A stretch of DNA of 64,000 nucleotides from Brenneria bubanii (lineage in GTDB: Bacteria; Pseudomonadota; Gammaproteobacteria; Enterobacterales; Enterobacteriaceae), in NCBI RefSeq assembly GCF_022378355.1, contig NZ_JAKMAJ010000002.1, forward strand, positions 62,001 to 126,000. The letters are read 5' to 3'. The notes below the pieces were generated by a model. The model had not been told where the DNA came from and did no database searches. It saw nothing but the letters and a program-made list of their open reading frames with translations. The translations under genes and the position numbers were made by a program. Shown piece by piece: positions 1 to 11,455 of this stretch (position 1 is its first letter; each line of letters opens with the position of its first letter).

Positions 1-194
1 GCTTTGAAGAGACCGCCTATCCGCAAGGCGACTATCTGCGCGCCGCCTTTCGCGTTGCAAGCGGCGTATCCAGCGCTGCCGTCGTTGCCGACGGTTATCA
101 AGGCATAGAGGTGCGCAACGAACTTAATCGCCGCCGTAGCAAAGCGTTGGAACAATGGAAAGCGCAACGGGCGGATAGCTTGCCCGCCGCATGA
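1..194 (+). CDS. cca: CCA tRNA nucleotidyltransferase, C-terminal end (partial)
   Basis: The window opens inside a reading frame that ends with TGA at 192-194. The roughly 63 visible residues start [19 protein letters not shown] and resemble the C-terminal region of the enterobacterial multifunctional Cca (tRNA CCA-adding enzyme with an HD domain), with the usual basic end ([17 protein letters not shown]). The family repairs and completes the 3' CCA end of tRNA in the cytoplasm. The catalytic nucleotidyltransferase and HD parts lie outside the window. The neighbourhood supports the call, because cca sits next to uppP (bacA), folB and plsY in E. coli. The gene is convergent with uppP and shares a bidirectional terminator with it. 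Confidence 0.82.
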   Translation, partial: FEETAYPQGDYLRAAFRVASGVSSAAVVADGYQGIEVRNELNRRRSKALEQWKAQRADSLPAA

Positions 195-213
195 CAACGC
201 GCGTTCAACCTAT

Positions 214-243
214 AAAAAAGCCACGCCGCAGCGTGGCTTTTTT
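214..243. terminator. Bidirectional rho-independent terminator between cca and uppP
   Basis: A perfect hairpin with arms AAGCCACGC and GCGTGGCTT and loop CGCA is flanked by an A-run on the left and a T-run on the right. It can therefore end transcription of cca (+) and of the convergent uppP (-). Confidence 0.85.
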
Positions 244-258
244 ACCGCGCGGCCGGAA

Positions 259-1077
259 TTACAGGAACACCATGTAAACCGCCGCGGCGACGATAAAACG
301 GTAAATAGCGAAGGGGATGAAAGAGATACGCTTAATAATCTGTAAGAAGGTTTTTATCGCAATCAGCGCCACGACAAAAGCCGTGACAAACCCCACCGCG
401 AACATGGGCAGATCGCTCAGCGAAAGAAAATGCCAGCTCTTATAAAGATCCAGCACCGTCGCCCCCATCATCATGGGAACCGCCAGAATAAAAGAGAACT
501 CCGATGCCGCATAGCGGCTGACGCCCACCAGCATACCGCCGGAAATCGTGGCGCCGGAGCGGGAAAAACCCGGCCAAAGCGCCAAACATTGAAAACAGCC
601 GATCATGAATGCCTGGCGATGCGTTATGTCATCCAGCCCGACGGCGCGTGGTTGCCGGGGTTTTAACCACTCGGCCGCCAGCAGCAGGAGACCGCCAACC
701 ACGAGCGCATACATGACGTTTTTAGGTTCGAACAGCGATTTAATCACATCGTGAAAAACCAGACCAAGCACCACCGCCGGGATCATCGCCAGCAGGATAT
801 GGGTCAGCTTTAAGCGGCCCGCGGTATGACCTTCATGAGGAACCTGACCAAAATGGATACCGATAAGGCCAAACAAGCGACGCCAAAACATCACGACGAC
901 AGCAAGGATCGAGCCTAACTGGATAATCACCTCAAACGTTTTTGCCTTGTCATCCACGAATCCCAGCCAGTGACCGACAATAATCATGTGGCCGGTGGAA
1001 GATACGGGTAGGAATTCTGTCAATCCCTCAACGACACCGAGAATAAATGCAATAAATAGTGAATGCAGATCTGCCAT
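259..1077 (-). CDS. uppP: Undecaprenyl-diphosphatase UppP (BacA)
   Basis: An integral inner-membrane enzyme that dephosphorylates undecaprenyl pyrophosphate to recycle the lipid carrier for peptidoglycan and O-antigen synthesis; its overproduction gives bacitracin resistance in the family. The 272 residues match the usual length. Two signature motifs are visible: [17 protein letters not shown] at about residues 14-30, with the conserved glutamates, and [13 protein letters not shown] at about 169-181, with the catalytic-region arginine. Several hydrophobic segments fill the rest. The start ATG at 1077 follows the family N-terminus (MADLHSL). It is transcribed alone toward cca and ends at the shared terminator. 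No truncation is seen. Confidence 0.95.
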   Translation of the reverse strand: MADLHSLFIAFILGVVEGLTEFLPVSSTGHMIIVGHWLGFVDDKAKTFEVIIQLGSILAVVVMFWRRLFGLIGIHFGQVPHEGHTAGRLKLTHILLAMIPAVVLGLVFHDVIKSLFEPKNVMYALVVGGLLLLAAEWLKPRQPRAVGLDDITHRQAFMIGCFQCLALWPGFSRSGATISGGMLVGVSRYAASEFSFILAVPMMMGATVLDLYKSWHFLSLSDLPMFAVGFVTAFVVALIAIKTFLQIIKRISFIPFAIYRFIVAAAVYMVFL

Positions 1078-1411
1078 CTAAAATACCTTGCGTATGATAA
1101 ACCGTTAGACCATAAAAAACGTGGTGCCACCATGGTCTGAAAGCGCGGGAAGAAAAACCCGACGATCAACATCGCCGCAAGCAATGCCAAACGTCGCTTG
1201 CGGCGGCCCGTTGGGAAATGGACAAAAGGCCCATCATAAAAAACGTCTGATGCGTTTTTTAACATCGTACGACGATGCCCCAGGGAGAAGAGCGGAAAAA
1301 TCCGCCACAAAAAAGCGGCTGCGCTGCGTAGCGAGCCGCTTCAAATGTTATAGACCCCACAGATTACGTTTTTGTTGTGCGCAAATCAGTATTTTTTCAA
1401 AAAAATCAGAT
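1078..1411. other. Intergenic region uppP-folB
   Basis: About 330 bases without a convincing gene. It holds the promoter region of uppP (not pinned down) and the terminator of folB listed separately. A 96-codon minus-strand frame at 1020-1310 overlaps uppP, has no family resemblance and looks accidental. Confidence 0.5.
1308..1341 (-). terminator. Rho-independent terminator of folB
   Basis: On the minus strand, arms AAGCGGCT and AGCCGCTT, extended by an inner CGCT/AGCG pairing, are followed by a run of six T. It lies 71 bases after the folB stop codon. Confidence 0.75.
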
Positions 1412-1765
1412 TTATCGCGTGCCGCGCTCAATAATTACGCCGACCTGGCGCGCCTGCGCCACTGCGCCCGGCTTACTGAGTTTAATGCGTAGCCACGGAA
1501 TGGCGAAACGCTGCATCAGCATCGTCGCCACGTCTTCCGCCACGCGTTCAACCAGCGCAAAGCGTTGCCCTTCGACCAAGGCCACCACGGCATCGCTGAC
1601 CTCGGCGTAGCTCAGGCAGTCGTTAACGTCATCGCTGATCGCGGCCTGACGGTTATCCCAAGCCATTTCGATGTCGAACACCAGCTTTTGCCGGATGGTC
1701 TGTTCCCAGTCGTAGGCACCAATAGTGGTAATTACGGTAAGCTCTTCAATAAATACGATATCCAT
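1412..1765 (-). CDS. folB: Dihydroneopterin aldolase FolB
   Basis: Cytoplasmic folate-pathway enzyme that cleaves 7,8-dihydroneopterin to 6-hydroxymethyl-7,8-dihydropterin and glycolaldehyde; enterobacterial members also epimerise the substrate. The protein begins [22 protein letters not shown], which is nearly identical to E. coli FolB as remembered, and retains the central LSYAEV and the KLSKPGAV segments. A GTG codon lies immediately upstream of the ATG; the ATG at 1765 was chosen because the family begins MDIVF. It is divergent from plsY, as in E. coli, across a 122-base gap that must hold both promoters. Confidence 0.95.
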   Translation of the reverse strand: MDIVFIEELTVITTIGAYDWEQTIRQKLVFDIEMAWDNRQAAISDDVNDCLSYAEVSDAVVALVEGQRFALVERVAEDVATMLMQRFAIPWLRIKLSKPGAVAQARQVGVIIERGTR

Positions 1766-1887
1766 CACGCCATTCTCTGTTTTTGTCGTTGTCGGATACC
1801 ACTTCCGACGGAATATGCGTATTATCCACTGATGCGAAGAGTAAAACGACTCTTATTAAACGACCTTCTATTAAACGGAACCGCGTT

Positions 1888-2502
1888 ATGAGTGCTACCG
1901 CGCTTGGTATGATGTTAATCGCGTATCTGTGTGGCTCCATTTCCAGTGCGATTCTCGTCTGCCGGATCGCCGGACTTCCGGATCCTCGAGTGCATGGCTC
2001 AGGAAATCCCGGCGCCACCAACGTATTAAGAATCGGCGGTAAAGCCATCGCCGCCGCCGTTCTGATCTTCGACGTATTGAAAGGGATGCTGCCGGTCTGG
2101 GCGGCGTATGCGCTGGGCGTGCCGCCGCTGTACCTGGGCATGACCGCCATTGCGGCCTGTCTTGGCCACATCTATCCGGTATTTTTCCATTTTCAGGGCG
2201 GCAAAGGCGTCGCTACGGCATTCGGCGCCATTGCGCCGATCGGCTGGGATCTCACCGGCCTGATGACGGGAACCTGGTTGCTTACCGTGCTGCTGAGCGG
2301 CTATTCATCGCTGGGGGCGATTATCAGCGCGCTGATTGCGCCATTTTATGTCTGGTGGTTCAAACCGCAGTTTACTTTCCCTGTCGCCATGCTTTCCTGT
2401 CTGATACTGGTGCGTCATCACGACAACATTCAGCGCTTATGGCGGGGGCAGGAAAGTAAAATCTGGAACAGACTGCGTAAGAAAAAAGACGCTGGCGACT
2501 AA
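1888..2502 (+). CDS. plsY: Glycerol-3-phosphate acyltransferase PlsY
   Basis: Inner-membrane enzyme that transfers the acyl group of acyl-phosphate to glycerol-3-phosphate, the first step of phospholipid synthesis. The 204 residues have five or so hydrophobic segments and the family motifs [12 protein letters not shown] (about residue 37) and [10 protein letters not shown] (about residue 104). An open frame extends 35 codons upstream to 1783, but the ATG at 1888 gives [17 protein letters not shown], matching the E. coli start ([17 protein letters not shown]). The C-terminus is basic and cytoplasmic. It is divergent from folB. Confidence 0.95.
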   Translation: MSATALGMMLIAYLCGSISSAILVCRIAGLPDPRVHGSGNPGATNVLRIGGKAIAAAVLIFDVLKGMLPVWAAYALGVPPLYLGMTAIAACLGHIYPVFFHFQGGKGVATAFGAIAPIGWDLTGLMTGTWLLTVLLSGYSSLGAIISALIAPFYVWWFKPQFTFPVAMLSCLILVRHHDNIQRLWRGQESKIWNRLRKKKDAGD

Positions 2503-2505
2503 ATA

Positions 2506-2531
2506 ACCATTCCCGCCGCAGCGGGAATGGT
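2506..2531. terminator. Hairpin between convergent plsY and chemoreceptor genes
   Basis: Perfect 11-base arms ACCATTCCCGC and GCGGGAATGGT close over CGCA. No T-run follows on either side, so intrinsic termination is likely but not certain. Confidence 0.55.
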
Positions 2532-2563
2532 CGACGCATAATTGCGCCCGTCCGGAGTCAATA

Positions 2564-4144
2564 CTAACCGATAGCCAGCCGTTCCTGGCGCGATAGTCTG
2601 AATACCGACACACTCTCCGCCAACTGCCGGGACTGATCCTCCAGCGAGCGCGTCGCGGCCGCGGATTCCTCCACCAACGACGCATTTTGCTCAGCGGCTT
2701 CATCCATCTGCGACACCGCGACATTCACCTGCTCAATGCCGTGGCTCTGCTCGCGCGAGGCGCTGGATATCTCACTCATCAGCGTGGTCATATGCGCGAC
2801 GGCCTCGGACACCTCGTCCATAATTTCACCGGCCATCCCCGCCATTTGAGTGCCTTCCGTAACCCGTTGCTGGGAATCCAGCATCAGCGCTTTGATTTCT
2901 TTAGCGGAATGGGCGCTACGCTGGGCCAGATTTCTCACCTCGCCGGCCACCACCGCGAACCCTCTTCCCTGCTCGCCCGCTCGCGCCGCTTCAACCGCCG
3001 CATTCAGCGCCAGAATGTTAGTCTGGAAAGCAATACCGTCGATGACCGTCAGAATATCGGCGACGCGTTCCGAACTATGGGAAATCAGCCCCATTTTTTC
3101 CACCATTTGGCCTACCGCATCGTTGCCGCGATCGGCGATACTCGCCACATTTTTTGCCAGGCTATAGGCCTGCTCCGCATTTTCGGCATTTAGCTTCACG
3201 GTCGAGTTCAACTGCTCCATGCTGGCCGCCGTCTGTTCAATCGACGCGGCGGATTCTTCGGTACGCGCCGCCAGATGCGTATTCCCGATGGCGAGTTCCC
3301 CGGTGCCGATGTCAATCTGCCCGCCAGCGTCGCGCACCCGGCCGACCGCCAAAGAAAGCGAATGCTGCATGCTTTTCATCGACCGCATCAAACGGCCGAT
3401 TTCGTTTTTACCCCCGTCTTCAATTTGGTGCGTCAGATCGCCAAGGGCAATAAATTCCAGTTGAGATATCGCTTTATTCAACGGACGCAATACCAGGTTT
3501 TTCAATGCCAGCCAGGCAGCTAGCACCAGCATCAGAGTCAGGGCAAGAGAACAGCCGATGGTGATCAGACGGCTGACCGCGAAATCTTCCGCTTCCGCAA
3601 GCATGTTGCGTCCGACATCCAACGCGAAATTGCGGAAAGCATTGTTGGCCTTATCCAACTCGGTACTGAGAGGGGGAACAATATGTTGCAGCAAACTGTA
3701 ATATCCCACCACGTCGCCGCACTTCAAGGCATCTAACATGGGGTAAATTCCCTCGTTAAGGTAGATCTCATAGCTATTCTTGATATCGGCAGCCAGCTTC
3801 GCGCCATGCGCCGTCACGGTGCCATACGCTAAAAACTGATCCATTTCTTTGCGGGAAAGCGCCGCATAGCTTTGCGCGCGTCCTATTGATTCCTGCGCCT
3901 GTAAAGGCACCCCGGCCCGCAACTGCTGAGCGGCCAACGCCGCCGCGGTTCGGGCGCGTAACGAGGCGGTATAGCTGCTCGCCAGCGCACTAAGCTCTTT
4001 GCCCTGTATTTTGTCAATGGTCGTCAGTGACTGGATTCCCTGCCTGATGGAACTGACGCCAATCGCGCTCACCAACGTTAAAAGCAGCACCATCACGCCC
4101 AAAAGAACAATCAAATTCACTTTAATAGTGATATTTTTTAACAT
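2564..4144 (-). CDS. Methyl-accepting chemotaxis protein (Tar/Tsr-type layout)
   Basis: Transmembrane chemoreceptor of 526 residues. TM1 is about 10-30, a four-helix-bundle-like periplasmic domain spans about 32-190, TM2 is about 192-214 and HAMP about 215-267. The cytoplasmic signalling domain carries the conserved tip NAAVEAARAGEQGRGFAVVA at about 381-400. Known family role: ligand binding controls CheA through CheW. The C-terminus ends SRQERLAIG and lacks the NWETF-type CheR/CheB tether, so adaptation probably depends on other receptors. The periplasmic domain does not reveal a ligand. It stands alone, convergent with plsY. A ruined receptor gene with a similar N-terminal design (LLPLNKIQG) lies at 39779-40268. 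Confidence 0.9.
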   Translation of the reverse strand: MLKNITIKVNLIVLLGVMVLLLTLVSAIGVSSIRQGIQSLTTIDKIQGKELSALASSYTASLRARTAAALAAQQLRAGVPLQAQESIGRAQSYAALSRKEMDQFLAYGTVTAHGAKLAADIKNSYEIYLNEGIYPMLDALKCGDVVGYYSLLQHIVPPLSTELDKANNAFRNFALDVGRNMLAEAEDFAVSRLITIGCSLALTLMLVLAAWLALKNLVLRPLNKAISQLEFIALGDLTHQIEDGGKNEIGRLMRSMKSMQHSLSLAVGRVRDAGGQIDIGTGELAIGNTHLAARTEESAASIEQTAASMEQLNSTVKLNAENAEQAYSLAKNVASIADRGNDAVGQMVEKMGLISHSSERVADILTVIDGIAFQTNILALNAAVEAARAGEQGRGFAVVAGEVRNLAQRSAHSAKEIKALMLDSQQRVTEGTQMAGMAGEIMDEVSEAVAHMTTLMSEISSASREQSHGIEQVNVAVSQMDEAAEQNASLVEESAAATRSLEDQSRQLAESVSVFRLSRQERLAIG

Positions 4145-4382
4145 CGTTTCCTCCTGAATTTATAAAAATCAATCCCATAAACGCAACAAATCGCGCACGT
4201 AATTTGCGCCAGCCATCTATCGGATGCGGCGCTATCAATCTTTAACCCGGCGCGGGGTTTAGTAACTTAATAACGAATTAATAAGTTTGTTACACTTGCC
4301 TAAGAGTCATTACACGCCATCCGGCGCGGCTTTTGGCGGAATGGGCGGCGCTAAAAATCGAGGACATTAAGCGCGTTTTGGC

Positions 4383-4388
4383 TATAAT
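4383..4388 (+). promoter_or_regulatory. Likely -10 element of the ppa promoter
   Basis: A perfect TATAAT lies 41 bases upstream of the ppa ATG. No good -35 hexamer is at 17 bases, so only the -10 is claimed. Confidence 0.5.
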
Positions 4389-4428
4389 GACCGCCACTCC
4401 ATTTCAGGTTGAAGAGAAGGAAACCGAC

Positions 4429-4956
4429 ATGAGTCTGAACAATGTCCCGGCGGGTAAAGATTTGCCGGAAGATATCTACGTAATTATTGAAATCCCTGCA
4501 AACGCCGATCCAATCAAATATGAAATTGATAAGGATAGCGGGGAGCTGTTTGTAGACCGTTTCATGTCTACCGCCATGTTCTACCCATGCAACTATGGCT
4601 ATATCAACCACACTCTGTCGCTGGATGGCGACCCGGTTGACGTGCTGGTGCCGACCCCGTATCCGTTACAGCCGGGCGCGGTGATTCGTTGCCGTCCGGT
4701 TGGCGTACTGAAAATGACCGACGAGTCCGGTGAAGACGCCAAACTGGTCGCCGTGCCGCACAGCAAGCTGACGAAAGAATACGAACACATCAAAGACGTC
4801 AACGACCTGCCGGAGTTACTGCGCGCGCAGATCACGCATTTCTTTGAACACTACAAAGATCTGGAAAAAGGCAAGTGGGTTAAGGTAGAAGGCTGGGATA
4901 ACGCCGAAGCCGCGAAAGCGGAAATTATCGCTTCGTTCGAACGCGCCAAGAAATAA
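4429..4956 (+). CDS. ppa: Inorganic pyrophosphatase (family I)
   Basis: Cytoplasmic Mg-dependent hydrolase of pyrophosphate, which pulls biosynthetic reactions forward. It has 175 residues, the standard bacterial length. It carries the metal-binding signature DGDPVDVLV at about 66-74 and the family start [20 protein letters not shown]. The frame is open further upstream, but the ATG at 4429 is preceded by AAGAGAAGG and matches the family start. The neighbouring ytfP-tamB-tamA-msrA genes have the same order as in E. coli. Confidence 0.96.
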   Translation: MSLNNVPAGKDLPEDIYVIIEIPANADPIKYEIDKDSGELFVDRFMSTAMFYPCNYGYINHTLSLDGDPVDVLVPTPYPLQPGAVIRCRPVGVLKMTDESGEDAKLVAVPHSKLTKEYEHIKDVNDLPELLRAQITHFFEHYKDLEKGKWVKVEGWDNAEAAKAEIIASFERAKK

Positions 4957-5063
4957 GACCGCCTGACAAAAAATGGTATTTTGCCATGACGACCCCAGCC
5001 GGCTTCCCCCTTTACCGGAGGAGAGTCGCAACGGGGTTGGATAAAAGGTACGTCAGTAATAGC

Positions 5064-5090
5064 AAACGCCGCATTATGCGGCGTTTTTTT
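5064..5090 (+). terminator. Rho-independent terminator of ppa
   Basis: Arms AAACGCCGCA and TGCGGCGTTT with a short loop, followed by a T-run. It sits between the convergent ppa and ytfP genes. Confidence 0.85.
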
Positions 5091-5095
5091 CATTC

Positions 5096-5440
5096 TTATT
5101 CGTCATCACGCTGTAACCAATCCCCGCTAGGAATGCGCGGCAGTCCGGTGACCGAATGCTTATATAAATAGATCCAGGCGTTCCCCAACGGGGTTGAGAT
5201 CAGCTCACGCTGGTATTCGTGACCGTCTCGTTTTAATGCATCCAGCTCCGCCAGGATTGACGAACTGATACGATACACTTCACCATAAATCTCCCCATCG
5301 CCAGACACCACCGCCGGATAATGGCCGAGATCGTACAACTCAAATCCAGCGAGTTGACAATCCCCCAGCCATTGGGCGTTGGTCATCCAGTGACTATTTC
5401 CCTGTTTGCGTCGTAAACTGCCATAGACAATAATTCGCAT
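5096..5440 (-). CDS. ytfP: Gamma-glutamylcyclotransferase-fold protein YtfP
   Basis: 114 residues of the GGCT-like (AIG2-like) family. The N-terminal YGSLRRKQGNSHWM carries the substrate-binding YGSL motif, and the acidic position after DALKRDGHEY corresponds to the family catalytic region. The physiological substrate of YtfP is not established. It starts two bases after the tamB stop codon, so it is probably the last gene of a tamA-tamB-ytfP operon, as in E. coli. Confidence 0.9.
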   Translation of the reverse strand: MRIIVYGSLRRKQGNSHWMTNAQWLGDCQLAGFELYDLGHYPAVVSGDGEIYGEVYRISSSILAELDALKRDGHEYQRELISTPLGNAWIYLYKHSVTGLPRIPSGDWLQRDDE

Positions 5441-5442
5441 CG

Positions 5443-8400
5443 CTAGAACTCAAACTGATAGAGCACATCTAATGCCTGATCGATACCAGACACCGCTTCC
5501 AAGTATAGTTTTGGCATCAAGCGGTAACGCAGCGTTAACGTCGCCAAAGAATCAAATATGCCAACACCGTATTTCACTTGCAGGCCCGGAAGAACGTATC
5601 CGCTGACAACCACCTGTGAGCTATCGCCAGCGCCCTGTGTATCCAGAGCTAAATTACTTACTCCGAAGGCCTCGCCGATTTTACCCACAACTTGACCACT
5701 TTGTGCAACCCCTAAACCAATAAGCATCGACGTCATTGCCGAACTATCGGCTCCGCTGCTGTCCAGCCCCTCGCCTCTGAGCAAATAAGACAGCGCTTCC
5801 TGCTGCGACATGGTCGGATCGGAGAACACTTCCAGCTTGGGCGCGCTGGCCATACCGGTGACGCGCACGCCGGCGGTAACGTCATCCGCGGTGTTATCGG
5901 GATTACGAACGGCCTCGATATTCAGCACCGGCTGATCCGCCGGGCCGGAGAACAGGATCTGTCCTTTTTGCACAATCAGATCCTGACCATAGGCTTTGAA
6001 ACGGCCGGAAGGTATATTCACCTGCCCATTGATTCCCAGTCCGCGTTCATCCTGCGTCATTTTCAGGTCGCCCTGCAGGCTGGCCTTAAGCCCGTAGGCA
6101 TCCAGGTGGACATCATTGCCGATCCGGATAACCAGATTGCTGTTGATAGGAATGGAGGTGGAGGTTTTCGCCAACGGCTGGCGATTTTCATTCAGCATCA
6201 CCTCATCCGATGACACCGCCACCGCACTTTCAGGCAGTTCGTTAACCACGATGCGCGCCCAGGGGATAGTGACGGAACCATTTAACGCGAACAGTTGCGG
6301 CGTGGCATCAAATTCAATATCCGGCGTGACGTCCAGACGCGCCATTGGCGGCACGGTAACCCGAATTTTTTCCCCTTTGGCCGCAATACGCGCCCGCCAT
6401 GCATTCGGTTTTTCCCAATCGGCATTCCCGCTCAGGTTTAACTGGCCGTTATTCGTTTTCAGGAACCCCTGCATCGTTGAGGACATGCCGTTGAAGTTCA
6501 TCGCCAGACGACCGTTGGTCAGATCAATCGGCATCCAGCTGCCGTCCAGATCAAACTGCTCCAGCGCGATCTGACCGAACACCTGAGGACTGGTGGCGTT
6601 CCCCGCCAGACGCAAATTGGCATTCAACATGCCCGTGGCTTTTTCCCCTTTTTGCAATACCGGAGTCAGCAGCGCCAGCGAAATATTACTGATGGCGACA
6701 TTACCGCCAAGATTACGCCTTCCCTGTGGATCGGTAATCTGCACATCGCCGCTGAGACGGCCATTGTCACGGATGGCGATAAGCCAGCCAAGCTGCACGC
6801 GGCCACGATCGATGCCGGCGTTCAGGGTCAGCGTGTCAAACGCGATCGGCAAGGTTTTTCCCTGCACCTGCTGGCGGATGTTCACGCCGTTGCCGACCAG
6901 CGTCACTTTAGCCTGCGGCAAGCCCTGTCCCGCTTGCCAGCTCACATCCGCTCCGCCGGTAAAGGTTCCCGCCAGGACGGTGTCCTCGCCCAGAAAAGGT
7001 TTGAGCATAGCCAGATCGAATCGGTTTAGCCTGACGCTCGCCTGACCGTTTGCGCCGGCCTCAATGGTTCTTGGAACGCAAAGCTCGGCATTCGGGTTAC
7101 GCCAGCAGTGCGTACCGATACTGATTTTTTGCTGCGTATTCTGGTAATCCAGCGTCATCGCCTGCATCAGGCGCCACTCGCCGACCGGCGTATCAAAGCG
7201 GGTGTTATTCAGCGTACCGCGCCAGCGCTGAGTCTGGCGGTCGAAACTGCCGGACAGCGCCAGTTGTCCCGATACCGGTTCGCCTTCCATAGTCAAACGT
7301 AACTGATGCTGTTTCTCATTGCCGCCGGCCTCCAACGTCAGCAGGCGAATATCCAGACCGTCCTGATGCAGTTGCTCCAGACGCACCGCCAGCTTGCCCT
7401 GGATCTGCTGTTCAGACCGAAGGTCGCCGTTCACCTTGATGCGGCTGATGGTCATCTCCTGCCAGCGCAGCCCGGATGCGGTGATATCCGCCAGAACCTG
7501 TGGTTCACGCAGGTTGCCGCGTAATTTCAGCGTACCGATCGCCCGTCCGGCCAATCCGGGAAGCGTGCCGTTCAACGACGGTGCGTTGATATCGGCGTCC
7601 AGTTGCCATTTATCGTTCAGCTCACCCTTGATATTCAACTGGTTAACACCCAGCGCCAGGTTCAGGCCCGGAATTTGCCACTGGCCGGCCGCATTTCCCC
7701 GCAGCTGGCCTTTGGCGGACAACTTATTCTGCTTCACGTTGCCGTCAAGACGCAGCTCCGGCACCTGTAGCTGCCAGCTGCCGCCGTACAGACTGCCGCG
7801 AGTCGTTACCTTGCCGTCAATTTTCGCCGGCCAGTCTGGCCACTGTTTCGCCGTATTGATGCCGCTCAATATCAGTTCGCTACGCCAGCTGATGGCTTTG
7901 CTCCAGTCCACTACGCCGCTGAGGTCGGCATTCCCCTGTAGGGCGGATAGGCGCAGTCGCGACAGAGTAAACTGCTGCACATTCCCGCTGCCATCCAGCG
8001 ACAGCGCCGCGGGCGGCAGATCCGCGCCGCGCAAATCGCTGCGTAGCGACAGGGTGTAGTCCGTGGCCTTACCGCTTAACTGCAACTTCAGGTTGTTCGC
8101 CTGATATTGCGCGTCTCCGGTTAACGGCCAGCGAATTCGGTCGGTTTGCAGCGTCAGCCCCAACGGCAGACCCGCCTGCGCCAGTTCGGTTTGCAAATTT
8201 AGCTGCGCCCGCTGCGGACCGGATAAATTCAACGCGACGTTCAATTTGTCACGCAGGCCGCCGTCTACGCTGAGTTTGAGCGTTTCCCCTTTCAGCGGAT
8301 CGACATTCACCACGCCATTGGCCGACAGCGATACCGGCCAGCTATCGCTGAGCGTCGCATGTCCCCGCAGGCTCAGTCCCCCTTGCGGAGACTGCACAAC

Positions 8401-9408
8401 CAATCTATCCAGGTTCAGATGCTGAGCCTGCGTCGATGCCTGGAGCCATAAATCAGAGATAAGGATCTCCTGATCGCCCGTCAGCCGCAGTTGTTCGCCA
8501 TGGATTTCCGTGATGTTCAGATCCAGCGGCAGGGTAAACTGCGGCAGATCGGGGAGCAACGGTTTGGAGAACAGTTCGCTCAATCGCTCGCCCAGCGGTT
8601 GCTCCGGCTGAGTCGGCGTCGCATCCTTTTCAGACCCGGATTTATCCGCCGCGTCGTTGTTATTGGCGGGCGCCGCCGCCGTATCAGACGATGTTTTGCT
8701 GCCGGTAAGCGTTTTATCAATCTCAACCCTCTGCGTCGTCCCGTTTTCCATCGACTCACGGAGAGTTGCGGCGGTTTCTTTAACGGCCGCCGTGACTTCC
8801 GCCGCCGTTACCTTACCGTCTTCAAGCACATCGACAGGGGCTTTCGGCAGCGCGACCAGCAAGGCCCCGATTTTGGTCGGCGACAGCGTCAGCCTCCGCG
8901 CTTTCCACTCCATGCCGGTGCGGAATTCGCCCAAAGAAATGGCCGTCTCATCGACGGTAACGCGAACGTTATTCAATACCAGCTGACGCAGCGCGATGGG
9001 AAACGGCGCGGATAATTCGGTCAGCGGTTCACTGGGCGTCGGCGCCTCTTCCGAAGGCGGCAGCGATTTGGTATCCACCCGCACATCAATATTCTGCGCC
9101 GACAAATCATTGATGCAAAGCTGGCTGTGCAACAGGCAGCGCGGCGCCAATGACAAATGAAATTGCTCGGCCTTAACCGTGACGCCCGGCATTTGATAAC
9201 GCATATCCTTCAGCGTCAAATCGCGCCAGCCTCCGTTGACGCTGGCGATATCCAGCCCCGGAACAAAGCGCGCGGCCCCATTCAGCAACAGATGCAACCC
9301 AGGGGTCGTGCCCACCAGCAACACCAGCGTAACCAGTAACAGCAACAGGAAAGCAAAAATACCAATGCCAATTTTTTTCATCAGGCCCATTTTATTCATC
9401 AGACTCAT
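5443..9408 (-). CDS. tamB: TamB, AsmA-like lipid-transfer/translocation module protein
   Basis: 1321-residue inner-membrane-anchored periplasmic protein. A single N-terminal TM segment (about 10-32) is followed by very long beta-rich repeats and the conserved C-terminal DUF490/TamB domain (about 970-1321) ending LYQFEF. Family knowledge: it partners TamA in outer-membrane protein assembly and is one of the AsmA-like bridges implicated in phospholipid transport. It is about 60 residues longer than the E. coli protein; part of this is a polar Ala/Ser/Asp/Asn-rich stretch at about 235-270. Its ATG overlaps the tamA stop as ATGA, implying translational coupling. Confidence 0.95.
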   Translation of the reverse strand: MSLMNKMGLMKKIGIGIFAFLLLLLVTLVLLVGTTPGLHLLLNGAARFVPGLDIASVNGGWRDLTLKDMRYQMPGVTVKAEQFHLSLAPRCLLHSQLCINDLSAQNIDVRVDTKSLPPSEEAPTPSEPLTELSAPFPIALRQLVLNNVRVTVDETAISLGEFRTGMEWKARRLTLSPTKIGALLVALPKAPVDVLEDGKVTAAEVTAAVKETAATLRESMENGTTQRVEIDKTLTGSKTSSDTAAAPANNNDAADKSGSEKDATPTQPEQPLGERLSELFSKPLLPDLPQFTLPLDLNITEIHGEQLRLTGDQEILISDLWLQASTQAQHLNLDRLVVQSPQGGLSLRGHATLSDSWPVSLSANGVVNVDPLKGETLKLSVDGGLRDKLNVALNLSGPQRAQLNLQTELAQAGLPLGLTLQTDRIRWPLTGDAQYQANNLKLQLSGKATDYTLSLRSDLRGADLPPAALSLDGSGNVQQFTLSRLRLSALQGNADLSGVVDWSKAISWRSELILSGINTAKQWPDWPAKIDGKVTTRGSLYGGSWQLQVPELRLDGNVKQNKLSAKGQLRGNAAGQWQIPGLNLALGVNQLNIKGELNDKWQLDADINAPSLNGTLPGLAGRAIGTLKLRGNLREPQVLADITASGLRWQEMTISRIKVNGDLRSEQQIQGKLAVRLEQLHQDGLDIRLLTLEAGGNEKQHQLRLTMEGEPVSGQLALSGSFDRQTQRWRGTLNNTRFDTPVGEWRLMQAMTLDYQNTQQKISIGTHCWRNPNAELCVPRTIEAGANGQASVRLNRFDLAMLKPFLGEDTVLAGTFTGGADVSWQAGQGLPQAKVTLVGNGVNIRQQVQGKTLPIAFDTLTLNAGIDRGRVQLGWLIAIRDNGRLSGDVQITDPQGRRNLGGNVAISNISLALLTPVLQKGEKATGMLNANLRLAGNATSPQVFGQIALEQFDLDGSWMPIDLTNGRLAMNFNGMSSTMQGFLKTNNGQLNLSGNADWEKPNAWRARIAAKGEKIRVTVPPMARLDVTPDIEFDATPQLFALNGSVTIPWARIVVNELPESAVAVSSDEVMLNENRQPLAKTSTSIPINSNLVIRIGNDVHLDAYGLKASLQGDLKMTQDERGLGINGQVNIPSGRFKAYGQDLIVQKGQILFSGPADQPVLNIEAVRNPDNTADDVTAGVRVTGMASAPKLEVFSDPTMSQQEALSYLLRGEGLDSSGADSSAMTSMLIGLGVAQSGQVVGKIGEAFGVSNLALDTQGAGDSSQVVVSGYVLPGLQVKYGVGIFDSLATLTLRYRLMPKLYLEAVSGIDQALDVLYQFEF

Positions 9409-11186
9409 AATTCAGGCCCCAAAGCGATATAGAACTGCACGCCATGTTTTTCCGGATCGCCAATCGGCGTCGCAAGATCAAATTTCACCGGGCCAATCGG
9501 GGATGCCCACCGGACACCGATACCGGCGCCGGTTTTAACGTCGCTCTGTTTGATATCGTTGACGGCCTCGCCTGAATCCACGAAAACGGCGCCCCACCAT
9601 TTCCCCGTCACGTTGTATTGATATTCCAACGATCCGGTCGCCAGTTTGGAGGCCCCGGTTAATTTGTCGTCGCCGTCACGCGGTGATATGGATTTGTACT
9701 TATAGCCGCGAATACTGCGATCGCCACCGGCGAAGAAACGCAGAGAGGGGGGAACGCGTGAGAAGTTGTTGGTTTCGATCCAGCCCACATTGCCGCGCGC
9801 CACAAAACGGTGTTTGTCCGCTAGCGTTCTGATCCAGACGTTCTGCGCCTGCAAAACGACGAAATCGATATCCGATCCCCACAGGGTATCGGAAACGTCA
9901 ATGGAGTAGCGCTGGCTGTCGCCCCATACCGGCATCAGGCCGCCGCGCTGGCGGGTGCGGTTAATACTCACGCCGGGGTAAAGCAGCATGGTGGTATCCG
10001 TCACGCTGCCCTGCGTAAAGTGGTCAAGGCTCCAGCGCAGGTTGACGGCCCGCTGCCAGCCGCTGGAAAGGTCCCAGTAGCGCGCGACGTTCAGCGTGGT
10101 TGAATCGGACTTCGTATCGTTCAGATCCTCACGTTTGAATCCGCCCTGCAGCAGGTAATACTGCTCTAATGGATTCTTCAATAACGGAATTTTATAACTC
10201 AGATCGAGACTCTGTTCTGGCGCCGATACGTTGATGCTGCTTTCCAGGCTGTGTCCGTAAGCGTTGATCCAAGGCTTGTTCCAGGTGGTTTTAAAACGCG
10301 GCCCAACGTCTGTCGCGTACCCGACCCCGGTTTCTATGCGGTTGCGGGTACGGGGAGAGATGACGGCGTCCAGCGGCAGGGCCTTGGTTGTTTTCGATTG
10401 ACTGAAATCAGGCGAAACGACCACGGAATTAAACCATCCCGTCGCCGATAGACGGCGATTAAACTCGCCCAGCGCTTCGCTGCTGTAGGCGTCGCCGGTA
10501 TGAAACGGCACCAGATTGCGCAGATATTCTTCACGGATTTGCGAGCCTTCAAATTTAACCTCGCCGAAGCGGTAACGTTCGCCGCTGTCGTAATCGATAT
10601 CCCAGAATCCCTTGCGCTCTTCTTTTATGACGCCCAGTTGGCTCTGCAGGAAGTGGGCGTCGAAATACCCTTTGCGCAGCGACAAACCATTCAGTGAGTT
10701 TTTAAAACTGTCGTAGGCGCCATGATTAAGTATGCTGCCGACATCGGGCGTATCATTTTTCACCAGTTGCTGAAAGTCTTTGTCATCACGGGAGCCGCCG
10801 CGCAGGACAATGTTCACGTCGGCAATTTTGACCGGTTCGCCGGCCGTCACGCTGGCAATCAGCACAGGACGCCCGCCATTGACCGCGGGACGAAAGTCAA
10901 AAGCAATCTGCGGTTCATAATAGCCCAGAGCGCGTAATCCCTGGCGGATCGCATCATCGACGCGGGCGCGGAAACGACCGTCGGCGTTCACTTCATCGGC
11001 GGCGATCGTAGATAGCCGCGCCCGTACATTCTTTTGCAGCGCGCCGTCTAATCCAACGACCTGTAAACGAACATTGGCGGCGAAACTCGCGGAGGAAAAG
11101 CATAGTACGCACAGTAAACCCAAAATCCGGTAGCGGGGCGCGCAGAAACCCGAATGGCTTTTTTTTTGTCCTGATAAAATAGTCAC
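9405..11186 (-). CDS. tamA: TamA, Omp85-family outer-membrane barrel
   Basis: 593 residues. A signal peptide (about 1-36, cleavage near SASFAA) precedes POTRA domains (about 38-275) and a C-terminal Omp85 beta-barrel that ends with the aromatic-rich [12 protein letters not shown]. The barrel carries [17 protein letters not shown] (L6-loop-type RGY motif). It acts with TamB in assembling outer-membrane proteins. The start is GTG, preceded by AGGGAG at a good distance; no better downstream start leaves the signal peptide intact. It is divergent from msrA and overlaps tamB by four bases. Confidence 0.95.
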   Translation of the reverse strand: MTILSGQKKSHSGFCAPRYRILGLLCVLCFSSASFAANVRLQVVGLDGALQKNVRARLSTIAADEVNADGRFRARVDDAIRQGLRALGYYEPQIAFDFRPAVNGGRPVLIASVTAGEPVKIADVNIVLRGGSRDDKDFQQLVKNDTPDVGSILNHGAYDSFKNSLNGLSLRKGYFDAHFLQSQLGVIKEERKGFWDIDYDSGERYRFGEVKFEGSQIREEYLRNLVPFHTGDAYSSEALGEFNRRLSATGWFNSVVVSPDFSQSKTTKALPLDAVISPRTRNRIETGVGYATDVGPRFKTTWNKPWINAYGHSLESSINVSAPEQSLDLSYKIPLLKNPLEQYYLLQGGFKREDLNDTKSDSTTLNVARYWDLSSGWQRAVNLRWSLDHFTQGSVTDTTMLLYPGVSINRTRQRGGLMPVWGDSQRYSIDVSDTLWGSDIDFVVLQAQNVWIRTLADKHRFVARGNVGWIETNNFSRVPPSLRFFAGGDRSIRGYKYKSISPRDGDDKLTGASKLATGSLEYQYNVTGKWWGAVFVDSGEAVNDIKQSDVKTGAGIGVRWASPIGPVKFDLATPIGDPEKHGVQFYIALGPEL

Positions 11187-11455
11187 TTAGCTCCCTGATA
11201 ACCTTATTCTGTCGCATCAAATCTATAATATCGTTTAGTGCCGCATTATATCGGCAAATATCGCCGGCACGAACGTTAGCAGGAAATATCAATATTTTCC
11301 TTTAGATATATATTTTAACCGGAAAATTTTAAAATGCCGCGTAACAAGTGAACATAACCTCAACATAAAACACACAGAGGTTATAAAGACAGCGCATAAC
11401 TTCTCGGTTATGCTTCAGAATAAATAACATCATGTGCAACGCCGGGAGCATAAAA

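Noticed and set aside
1020-1310. 96-codon minus-strand frame overlapping uppP start
   Set aside because: No family resemblance, overlaps a well-supported gene, no ribosome binding site.
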